Shown one piece after another: positions 1 to 6,168 of a DNA stretch of 6,833 bases (positions are counted from its first letter, which is position 1; every line of letters begins with the position of its first letter). The notes beneath the pieces were generated by a model, which worked only from the letters and a program-made list of their open reading frames with translations, was not told the origin of the DNA and searched no databases. Made by a program: the position numbers and the translations under genes. Source of the DNA: DATLFI01 sp035524895 (GTDB taxonomy: Bacteria; Acidobacteriota; Thermoanaerobaculia; Multivoradales; Multivoraceae); contig DATLFI010000170.1 of assembly GCA_035524895.1 (NCBI GenBank), forward strand, positions 1 to 6,833, in the 5' to 3' direction.

Positions 1-2187
1 GCCAGTCTCCCCAATCTCGGGCGTCGCGTCGCCGTCTCGCCCGCGGGTGAGTTTCGTTTCGACGACTTGCCTGCCGGCGAGCACGTGGTCGTGGTCGACA
101 GTCCCTCCGCGGGACGTGCCGTGCGCACCGTCGTGGTGCCCGCGGGAGAGGTGGCCAGCATCGAGCTCACACTGTCGCGCGCCAGGCACACCGAGGAGAT
201 CGTCGTCACCGGGACGGCCGAGGCGCGTAGCGCGCTCGATCTCGCCAGCGCCACCAACGTGCTGCGGGGCGAGGAGCTGCAACTCAGGCTCCAGGCATCC
301 CTCGGAGAAACGCTCGAGTCGGAGCCCGGTATCACCTCGTCCTTCTTCGGACCGGGGGCAAGCCGTCCGATCGTGCGCGGCCAATCGGGGGACCGAATCC
401 GCGTCCTCGAGGGCGGCATCGGTGTCGGCGACGCTTCGGCGATCAGCCCCGACCACGCAGTCACCTCCGATCCCTCGCTCGCGGAGCAGATCGAAGTGCT
501 GCGTGGTCCCGCCACGTTGCTCTATGGCTCGAGCGCGATCGGCGGCGCCGTCAACATCGTCGACAATCGCATTCCTCGCTATCGACCCACCGAACGCATC
601 GGAGGCATCCTCGATCTCCGGGGCGGCACCGTCGACGACCAGCGCTCGGGCGCTGTCGGTCTGGAGGGAGGCCAAGGTCGCTTCGCCTGGAGCCTGGGCG
701 CTCTGCTCCGCGAAACCGACGACTACGAGGTGCCAGGCTTTGCCCGACTGGAGGGTGACGAGCACGAAGAGGAGGAGCATCACGAGGAGGACGGCGAGGA
801 GGAGGAGGAGGAGCCCTTCGGGTTCGTTCCGAACACGGACAGCAAGACCCAGTCGTTGCGGGCCGGTGGAACGTACTTCTTCGGCAATGCGGGGTTCCTA
901 GGGGTGTCGGTGACCGGTTTCGACACGGAGTACGGCATTCCGATCGGCGGGCACGGGCACGAAGAGGGGCACGGCGACGAGGGAGAGGAAGAGCACGAGG
1001 AGGAAGAGCACGGCGAGGAGATCCGCATCGACATGCAGCAACGGCGCTTCGACCTTCGCGGCGAGCGGACCAAGCCCTTCGGCGCCTTCCGCGGCTTCAA
1101 GGTGCGGTTGGGCGTCACCGACTACGAGCACGTCGAGCTAGAGGACGGCGAGGTCGGTACGACCTTCTTCAACGAGCTCGCGGAGGCCCGCTTCGAGCTG
1201 GTGCAGAAGCAACGCGGTCGGTCGAACGGCTCGATCGGCCTGCAGCTCTACGAGCGCAACCTGAACGCCATCGGTGCCGAGGCGTTCCTCCCCGAGACCG
1301 ACACCTCGCGCTGGGCGGTCTTCACGTTCCAGGAGCTGCGCGCCGGCAGCCTGCGATGGCAGCTCGGCGCTCGCTTCGAGGCGCAGGAGAACGATCCGCG
1401 CGTGGCCAAGCTCTCAGCGGTCGACCACGACGGTCTGAGCGGCTCGCTGGGCCTGGTTTGGGACGTCTCGGAGTCGTGGTCGTTCGCGGCGTCGGCGGCG
1501 CGCGCGGTCAAGATGCCCGCTCCCGAGGAGCTCTTCTCCGATGGCGCGCACGTCGCGACACAGTCGTTCGAGATCGGCGACCCGACGCTCGGCGAGGAGA
1601 GCGCGCTTGGTCTCGACGTTTCGCTGCGGCGGACGAAGGGGAAGCTCACCGGCGAGCTGACCCTGTTCCGCAACGACTTCGAGGACTACATCTACCCAGC
1701 ATTCACCGGTGAGGAAGAGGACGGCTTCCCGGTGGTGCTCTACACGCAGGAGGACGCCGACTTCGTGGGCGCCGAGCTCAAGGCCCGAGTCGAGCTCCTC
1801 GAGCGCAACGGACATCATCTCCACTTGAGGATGTTCGGCGACACCGTCGAGGCCGAGCTCGCCTCGGGCGGTAACCTGCCGCGGATCCCCTCCGCGCGAC
1901 TGGGCGCCGGGTTCGACTACCACGGCAAACGGCTCAACGCAATGGTCGAAGTGCGCCACGTCTTCGACCAAGATGACGTCGCGGTCAACGAGACGCCCAC
2001 CGACGGCTACACCATGGTCAACGCCAGCGTCGGCTATCGCTTCGTATTCGGGTCGCAGCTCTTGGACGTGCTGCTGCGAGGTCGCAACCTCACCGACGAG
2101 GAGGCACGCAGCCACACGTCGTACCTGAAGGAAGTGGCGCCGCTGCCGGGACGGGACGTGAGCCTGTCGATGCGGTTGTGGTTCTGA
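1..2187 (+). CDS. TonB-dependent outer-membrane receptor, ZnuD-like (probable zinc/metal uptake), 5' partial
   Basis: The protein is predicted to import a ligand across the outer membrane using TonB energy. The frame is open from base 1 without a start, so the N terminus is missing; the TTG at 67 is only an internal Leu codon. Counting base 1 as codon 1, residues 1-58 look like the end of a carboxypeptidase-regulatory-like beta-sandwich. A TonB-box-like EEIVVTG lies at 65-71. The plug spans about 79-192, with the typical motifs PIVRGQSGDRIRVLEGG and VLRGPATLLYGSSAIGGAVN. The beta barrel follows to a terminal Phe at 728, as expected for BAM-assembled proteins. Two His/acid-rich stretches at 253-271 and 317-340 are likely surface loops. 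These loops, together with the motifs SFEIGDPTLGEES, NLPRIPSARLG and SHTSYLKEVAPLPGR, match my recollection of ZnuD-type zinc receptors. Receptor identity is near certain; zinc as ligand is inference, and another divalent metal is possible. The promoter is outside the window. Confidence 0.95.
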   Translation, partial: ASLPNLGRRVAVSPAGEFRFDDLPAGEHVVVVDSPSAGRAVRTVVVPAGEVASIELTLSRARHTEEIVVTGTAEARSALDLASATNVLRGEELQLRLQASLGETLESEPGITSSFFGPGASRPIVRGQSGDRIRVLEGGIGVGDASAISPDHAVTSDPSLAEQIEVLRGPATLLYGSSAIGGAVNIVDNRIPRYRPTERIGGILDLRGGTVDDQRSGAVGLEGGQGRFAWSLGALLRETDDYEVPGFARLEGDEHEEEEHHEEDGEEEEEEPFGFVPNTDSKTQSLRAGGTYFFGNAGFLGVSVTGFDTEYGIPIGGHGHEEGHGDEGEEEHEEEEHGEEIRIDMQQRRFDLRGERTKPFGAFRGFKVRLGVTDYEHVELEDGEVGTTFFNELAEARFELVQKQRGRSNGSIGLQLYERNLNAIGAEAFLPETDTSRWAVFTFQELRAGSLRWQLGARFEAQENDPRVAKLSAVDHDGLSGSLGLVWDVSESWSFAASAARAVKMPAPEELFSDGAHVATQSFEIGDPTLGEESALGLDVSLRRTKGKLTGELTLFRNDFEDYIYPAFTGEEEDGFPVVLYTQEDADFVGAELKARVELLERNGHHLHLRMFGDTVEAELASGGNLPRIPSARLGAGFDYHGKRLNAMVEVRHVFDQDDVAVNETPTDGYTMVNASVGYRFVFGSQLLDVLLRGRNLTDEEARSHTSYLKEVAPLPGRDVSLSMRLWF
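757..813 (+). other. His/Glu-rich loop 1 of the receptor
   Basis: Nineteen residues follow the strand ending in YEVPGFARLEG. They comprise 3 His, 13 Glu, 2 Asp and 1 Gly, and precede PFGFVPNTDS. The position between barrel strands suggests an extracellular loop that gathers divalent metal. Composition is read directly; surface exposure and metal binding are inferred from His-rich loops in ZnuD-type receptors. Confidence 0.75.
796..813 (+). repeat. Perfect (GAG)6 trinucleotide repeat
   Basis: Six consecutive GAG codons encode the six Glu residues closing the first acidic loop. The tract is in frame, so gain or loss of units would change loop length without breaking the gene. It is short and may simply reflect preference for GAG in GC-rich DNA. 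Confidence 0.85.
949..1020 (+). other. His/Glu-rich loop 2 of the receptor
   Basis: Twenty-four residues comprise 5 His, 12 Glu, 1 Asp and 6 Gly, starting GGHGHEEGHG. They lie between FDTEYGIPI and IRIDMQQRRFD, which look like barrel strands. The sequence is richer in His than the first loop and is the better candidate for a metal-binding loop. Composition is observed; function is inferred from the receptor family. Confidence 0.75.
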
Positions 2188-2207
2188 GGCCCGTCAGTAT
2201 TGGGCGC

Positions 2208-2240
2208 GCCGATAGGTCGCACACCCCGCGACCTATCGGC
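2208..2240. terminator. Perfect 13-bp inverted repeat between convergent genes, probable bidirectional terminator
   Basis: The left arm GCCGATAGGTCGC (2208-2220) pairs perfectly with GCGACCTATCGGC (2228-2240) across a 7-base loop. It begins 20 bases after the receptor stop and contains the amidohydrolase stop codon (2233-2235) in its right arm. Placement between two converging genes fits a terminator serving both strands. Neither side is followed by a run of T in the direction of transcription, so this is not a textbook intrinsic terminator. It may work without a U tract or simply protect the 3' ends. A small GCCC/GGGC stem (2189-2192 with 2202-2205) lies just upstream. Confidence 0.6.
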
Positions 2241-3600
2241 CGCTCGCTGTAGCCGTCGCCTCCGCTCCGGCGAGCTGTCCTGGCGCCTTGTAGACCACGC
2301 CCCCCTTCATCACGAAGCGGACTTCCTGGAGCCGCTTCACGTCGTCGAGGGGGTTGCCTTCGACCGCTATGACGTCGGCGCGCTTGCCAGGGGTGAGCGT
2401 GCCAACCTCGGCGGCAATGCCCAAGAGCGTGGCAGTCGTCGTAGTCGCGCTGCGGATCGCCTCGAGCGCGGGCATGCCGGCCTCGACCATGTACTCGAGC
2501 TCCTTGGCGTTGCTGCCGTGCGGGCAGACGCCGCAGTCGGTGCCGAAGGCGATCTTGACGCCTGCACGGTAGGCCTTGCCAAAGGTGTCCTGGATGAGCG
2601 GTCCGATCGCTGCCGCCTTGGGCCGGACGATCTCCGGAAAGTAGCCTGGCACGGCGGCCTTCTCGGCGACGAAGCGGCCGGCCGAGATGGTGGGCACGAA
2701 GTAGGTGTCGTGCTGCTTCAACAGTGCGAACGCCTCCTCGTCCATGTAGGTGCCGTGCTCGATCGTGGTGACGCCGGCGCGGACGGCCCGCTTGATTCCC
2801 TCGAGACCGTGGGCGTGCGCCGCGACGTGGAAGCCGTAGTCGCGAGCGGTGTCGACGATGGCGCGGATCTCTTCCTCGGCAAACTGCGCGTTGAGGCCGC
2901 TCTTGGCGAGCGAGAGCACGCCGCCGGTGGCAGTGATCTTGATCAGGTCGGCGCCTTCCTTGTAGCGCTGGCGCACCGCCTTGCGCGCGTCCTCGACGCC
3001 GTTGACGATGCCGATCGCCGCCCCGGGGTCACCGGTGAGCTCGGCGCGCAGTCCGTTGGTCGGGTCGCCGTGGCCGCCGGTGGAGGCGAGGCTCGAAGTG
3101 GCCGCATAGACCTTGGGTCCGGGGATCCAGCCCTGGTCGATGGCATCGCGCAGGGCCTTGATCGCTGTCGGATCGCCGCCGAGATCGCGCACGGTGGTGA
3201 AGCCTGCCTCGAGGGTACGCCGCGCGTAGACCACGCCGCGCAACGCGAAGTCCGGAGCGTTCAGGCGGATGTCCTCGGCGTAGCTCCCGGGAGAGGACTC
3301 CGACGTCAGGTGGACGTGCATGTCCATCAACCCGGGCAGCAACGTGTGGCCGCGTAGGTCCACGATCTTGTCGCCGTCGCCGGCGCTCGAGAAGCCCTCC
3401 GTTACTTCCACGATTCGACCGTTCTCGATCACGAGCGTGCGGCGCTCGAGCAGGCGCCCGGTCTCGACGTCCAGGACTGAACCGGCGTGGAGCAGGGTTC
3501 GCTGTGCGTGCGCGGGCCCGACGGCGATCGCCGCGAGCGTGAAGCAAGACGTGGCGAGGGCGAGGGCGAGGACAAAGGGGGTACGACGCGGTCGGGGCAT
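2233..3600 (-). CDS. Secreted metal-dependent amidohydrolase (imidazolonepropionase / Xaa-Pro dipeptidase-like)
   Basis: This is a 455-residue hydrolase of the amidohydrolase superfamily, which cleaves amide or related bonds with a one- or two-metal centre. Residues 1-32 form a signal peptide (basic MPRPRR, hydrophobic core, AHA before Gln33), so it should act in the periplasm or outside. The metal ligands are visible in order: H95 and H97 (MDMHVH), K221 as the probable carboxylated Lys (LIKITATGG), the H262/H264 pair (AHAHG), H282 (IEHG) and D355 (FGTD). The C-terminal composite domain is intact (TLTPGKRADVIAVEGNPL), followed by an Ala/Thr-rich tail of about 15 residues. The ATG at 3600 is chosen because it starts the signal peptide and has a GGAG seven bases upstream. 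A TTG at 3672 would add 24 residues and bury the signal. Similar secreted enzymes have been reported as dipeptidases for Xaa-Pro or Xaa-Arg/Lys, but the substrate here is unproven. C356 and C359 beside the catalytic Asp look unusual. Confidence 0.93.
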   Translation of the reverse strand: MPRPRRTPFVLALALATSCFTLAAIAVGPAHAQRTLLHAGSVLDVETGRLLERRTLVIENGRIVEVTEGFSSAGDGDKIVDLRGHTLLPGLMDMHVHLTSESSPGSYAEDIRLNAPDFALRGVVYARRTLEAGFTTVRDLGGDPTAIKALRDAIDQGWIPGPKVYAATSSLASTGGHGDPTNGLRAELTGDPGAAIGIVNGVEDARKAVRQRYKEGADLIKITATGGVLSLAKSGLNAQFAEEEIRAIVDTARDYGFHVAAHAHGLEGIKRAVRAGVTTIEHGTYMDEEAFALLKQHDTYFVPTISAGRFVAEKAAVPGYFPEIVRPKAAAIGPLIQDTFGKAYRAGVKIAFGTDCGVCPHGSNAKELEYMVEAGMPALEAIRSATTTTATLLGIAAEVGTLTPGKRADVIAVEGNPLDDVKRLQEVRFVMKGGVVYKAPGQLAGAEATATASGR

Positions 3601-3679
3601 GCTGGACTCCGGATTCTGGCCGTGGCTGTCTGTCTCGGGAGTGTCGAGCCTATCCTCGGCGCGGTTCTCCAATATCCTG
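3601..3679 (-). other. 79-base intergenic gap between permease and amidohydrolase
   Basis: Apart from the GGAG ribosome binding site, I see no convincing -35/-10 pair and no strong hairpin. Only 4-bp CGAG/CTCG stems are present. The gap is long enough to hold a promoter of unfamiliar type, but it contains no terminator, so read-through from the upstream operon is likely. Confidence 0.5.
3608..3611 (-). promoter_or_regulatory. Ribosome binding site of the amidohydrolase (decides the start)
   Basis: On the minus strand GGAG lies seven bases before the ATG at 3600. It supports this start over the in-frame TTG at 3672. Confidence 0.7.
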
Positions 3680-5395
3680 CTACAACTCCAGGCTCTCGAG
3701 GTTCCGCACTCCAGCTCGCAGGGGCAGCCACGTGGCGAGCGCGGTGAGCGCGAGGATGAAGCCGGCGGCGCCGAGCATCACCATGGGGCCGTCGTCGGGA
3801 TGCAGGCGTCGCCATTGCGCCATGAAGGCTTGGGCGGCTGCGATCGCGGCGACGAGCAGGAAGCTCAGGATGAAGTTCAGCGTACCGCCGAGCCCGGAGA
3901 CGATGCGGGAAGGGCTTTCCTCGACCAGGTTCGGATAGAGCGCGCCGAGGCCGACCGAGAGGCCGCAGAGCGCGACGGTCGTGGCCACGATGGCGAACAG
4001 CGAGAAGGCCAGCTCGCCGGGCGCGAGCCGGAGTCGCAGGCCCGACAGCAGGGCCAGACCGATGGTTAGGGTGGACGTCGCGGCGACAGCGAGCCAGAAC
4101 TTCTGCGCCACCAGGAAGCGTCGTGTCAGGGGCGCGAGGCCGAGGATCCAGAACCTGCGGCCCTCGAGGCTCACCAGCGGGAAGACGAAGCGCGTGGTCA
4201 GCGTGGCGAGGATCAGCATGGTGGCGCTGGTGTTGAGGATCGTGATCCAGCTCCGCCAACCCTCGGCCAGCTCCGACCCGCGATGCCGCATGTTGGCGAC
4301 GTACAACGCCATCAGCCCGAAGAAGATGACGAACTGCGACCACTGCGCCGGGTCGCGCCAGAACAGGCGGAGGTCCTTGATCACGAGGCTCCTGGCAGGC
4401 TCGGGCAGCGGGCCGAGCATTGTCTCCAGTGCAGAACGGCCACCGCCGACTCCGGCAGCTCGAGCGGCGCGACCGAGACCGGATGGGTCGGTTCGGGCGC
4501 TCCAGCCGCGGAAGAACAGCGCCTCCGCCGTCGCCGTGGCGAGCCACGCCAGGAGGGCCGCGTTCGCGACCAGCAGGAGTAGATAGAAAATGGCCTCGCC
4601 GAGCCTGCCACCGGCCGCCGCGAACAGCCCGTCGGCGAGCCACGAGCTCGGCAGCCAAGGCGTGCGGGTTCTACCGAGCACGTCGAGGATCGTGCGGAGC
4701 GTCTCCGCCTGCGACAGGTCCGGGAGCGCCAGCCGCGCGCGGAAGAGCGCCAGTAACAACCCGCCGAGGGTCAGCGCCCCGAGCAAGAGCGGCCCCCGCC
4801 TGATACCGCCCAACAGGCGCACCAGAGCCATCGCGGCGATGGAGCCGCCGGCCGCGGGAATCACCACGAACGGCACGAAGAACACGGGAAGCGCCAGATA
4901 GAAGCCCCAGGGAACTCCGCGTTGCATCCCGTACGCGAGCAGCGCCGGCGCGCCCAGGAAACCGAGCGCCCAGGAGCTGAAGGTCACCACCTCGACGAAG
5001 CGCGAGAGGAACAGCGTCGAGATCGGGATCGGCGTCTGGAGAAGGAACGCCACCTCGCGGGAACGGTAGAGCGCGGCGAACGCTGCGAGGGCATTCGACA
5101 GCAGGAGCAGCACCAGCACCGTGAGCGCGAAGGCCGATAGCAGCCGCTGCAGCACCAGGTCGGTCAGGCGCACCGCGCTCACCGTGCCGACGTTGCCCAG
5201 CAGGTCGCGCCCGAATCGCTCGAGCAACTCGAGCAGACCGTAGGCGAACAGGAAGACCCCGGCCCACACGACGGCCGCCGAAGCCGCCACGAACACCACC
5301 TTGAGCCGCGACTCGGAGCGCATCGAGGCGACCCAGCGGCGCCCCATCACGACCTGGGCACGCAGCAGCGCTGCGAGGGGGCTTGGTGCCGTCAT
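3680..5395 (-). CDS. ABC-2 type transporter permease, duplicated two-half architecture
   Basis: This 571-residue integral inner-membrane protein is the channel partner of the ATPase encoded just upstream. About 12 hydrophobic segments can be picked out, near residues 33-53, 85-109, 134-154, 163-195, 201-218, 268-290, 353-369, 385-405, 433-452, 463-483, 502-522 and 539-559. Two similar cytoplasmic motifs, LYRSREVAFLLQTPIPISTL (109-128) and SLEGRRFWILGLAPLTRRFL (409-428), sit in equivalent places of each half, 300 residues apart. These look like the coupling segment of ABC-2 permeases, so the protein is about twice a typical six-helix permease. The linker around 296-335 is Gly/Ala/Arg-rich and probably cytoplasmic. 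The ATG at 5395 overlaps the ATPase stop as ATGA. A weak GAGAG lies six bases upstream, so translation is probably coupled. Upstream in-frame codons belong to the other genes read out of frame. The substrate is unknown; export is more likely than import because no binding protein is nearby. Confidence 0.9.
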   Translation of the reverse strand: MTAPSPLAALLRAQVVMGRRWVASMRSESRLKVVFVAASAAVVWAGVFLFAYGLLELLERFGRDLLGNVGTVSAVRLTDLVLQRLLSAFALTVLVLLLLSNALAAFAALYRSREVAFLLQTPIPISTLFLSRFVEVVTFSSWALGFLGAPALLAYGMQRGVPWGFYLALPVFFVPFVVIPAAGGSIAAMALVRLLGGIRRGPLLLGALTLGGLLLALFRARLALPDLSQAETLRTILDVLGRTRTPWLPSSWLADGLFAAAGGRLGEAIFYLLLLVANAALLAWLATATAEALFFRGWSARTDPSGLGRAARAAGVGGGRSALETMLGPLPEPARSLVIKDLRLFWRDPAQWSQFVIFFGLMALYVANMRHRGSELAEGWRSWITILNTSATMLILATLTTRFVFPLVSLEGRRFWILGLAPLTRRFLVAQKFWLAVAATSTLTIGLALLSGLRLRLAPGELAFSLFAIVATTVALCGLSVGLGALYPNLVEESPSRIVSGLGGTLNFILSFLLVAAIAAAQAFMAQWRRLHPDDGPMVMLGAAGFILALTALATWLPLRAGVRNLESLEL

Positions 5396-6159
5396 GGGTT
5401 CTCTCGCGTCAGGGGCGGCGCCGCGGGGTCGTCTTCGCTCGAGGTGAGCACGAGGAAGACGTCTTCCAGCGAGGCGCCGCCTCCGGCGTGACCTCGTATC
5501 TCGTCCAGCGTGCCGACGGCGAGCATTCTGCCCCGATGGAGGATGCCGACGCGGTCGGCGAGCTGCTCGGCGAGCGCCAGGCTGTGCGTCGACAGCAGGA
5601 CGGTCAGGCCTTCTCGGGCTCGCCGGCGCAGGTCGTCGCGGATGCGACGGATGCTCTGAGGATCGAGCCCCACCCACGGCTCGTCGATCACCACCACGCT
5701 CGGCTGGTGCAGGAAGCAGGCGGCGAACGACAGCTTCTGCCTCATGCCGTGGCTGTAGCCCTCGATCGGCCTGTCGGCGACGTGCGCGATCTCGAACAGC
5801 TCGAGCTGCTGTGGGATCAGCTCCGCCGCCGCCGCTGCCGGCATGCGGTAGAGCCCCGCCACCAGCCGCAGCATCTCGCGACCGGTGAGCTTGTCGTAGA
5901 GGTGGGGCATGTCCGGGATGTAACCGAGCAGCCTCTTGGCCTCGAGCGGCTGCCGTTGCACGTCGAAGCCGCCGATGCTGGCGACTCCCTCGGTAGGCCG
6001 CGCGAGGCCCACGAGCATCTTGATCGTCGTGGTCTTGCCCGCGCCGTTCGGTCCAAGGAAGCAGAACAGCTCCCCGGCGGGCACCGCGAGATCCAGGCGG
6101 TCGACGGCCAGGGTCGCGCCATAGCGTTTCGTGAGGCCTATCGTTTGGATCGCGCTCAT
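5392..6159 (-). CDS. ABC transporter ATP-binding protein (ABC-2 / NatA-like class)
   Basis: This 255-residue cytoplasmic ATPase should power the adjacent permease. Walker A is GPNGAGKTT (36-44). The position where the Q-loop Gln is usually found reads IPDMPHLYDKLTGREML with Asp83. The signature is YSHGMRQKLS (135-144), with His in place of the second residue of LSGGQ. Walker B is VVVIDEP with catalytic Glu160, followed by the D-loop GLDP and the switch His192 (LSTHS). The tail SLEDVFLVLT is typical of single-domain ATPases paired with ABC-2 permeases. All catalytic residues are present, so it should be active. The ATG at 6159 is chosen because the fold starts immediately and AAGGG lies four bases before it. 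The start is 8 bases after the transglutaminase stop, and the end overlaps the permease start by four bases. Substrate and direction of transport are not readable. Confidence 0.96.
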   Translation of the reverse strand: MSAIQTIGLTKRYGATLAVDRLDLAVPAGELFCFLGPNGAGKTTTIKMLVGLARPTEGVASIGGFDVQRQPLEAKRLLGYIPDMPHLYDKLTGREMLRLVAGLYRMPAAAAAELIPQQLELFEIAHVADRPIEGYSHGMRQKLSFAACFLHQPSVVVIDEPWVGLDPQSIRRIRDDLRRRAREGLTVLLSTHSLALAEQLADRVGILHRGRMLAVGTLDEIRGHAGGGASLEDVFLVLTSSEDDPAAPPLTRENP

Positions 6160-6163
6160 CTTG

Positions 6164-6168
6164 CCCTT
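6164..6168 (-). promoter_or_regulatory. Ribosome binding site of the ABC ATPase, overlapping the preceding stop codon
   Basis: On the minus strand AAGGG shares its first A with the TGA that ends the transglutaminase gene and lies four bases before the ATG. This indicates coupled translation within one transcript. Confidence 0.65.

Noticed and set aside
67..69. TTG at 67 as the start of the receptor
   Set aside because: The same frame continues coding to base 1 with domain-like sequence, and starting at 67 would leave no signal peptide. The gene begins outside the window.
780..1118. Ser/Pro-rich open frame opposite the His/Glu-rich loops
   Set aside because: Its runs of Ser are only the complement of GAG and GAA codons in the receptor; there is no independent sign of coding.
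2200..3357. Long open frame (385 codons) on the plus strand opposite the amidohydrolase
   Set aside because: It is antisense to a gene with all metal ligands intact. Its product has a biased composition with no recognisable domain, as expected for a shadow frame in GC-rich DNA.
3541..3600. Lipoprotein signal (Cys19 in LATSCF) for the amidohydrolase
   Set aside because: Ala at -3 is a poor lipobox residue. The hydrophobic stretch continues past the Cys to a good AHA cleavage site before Gln33, so an ordinary signal peptide is more likely.
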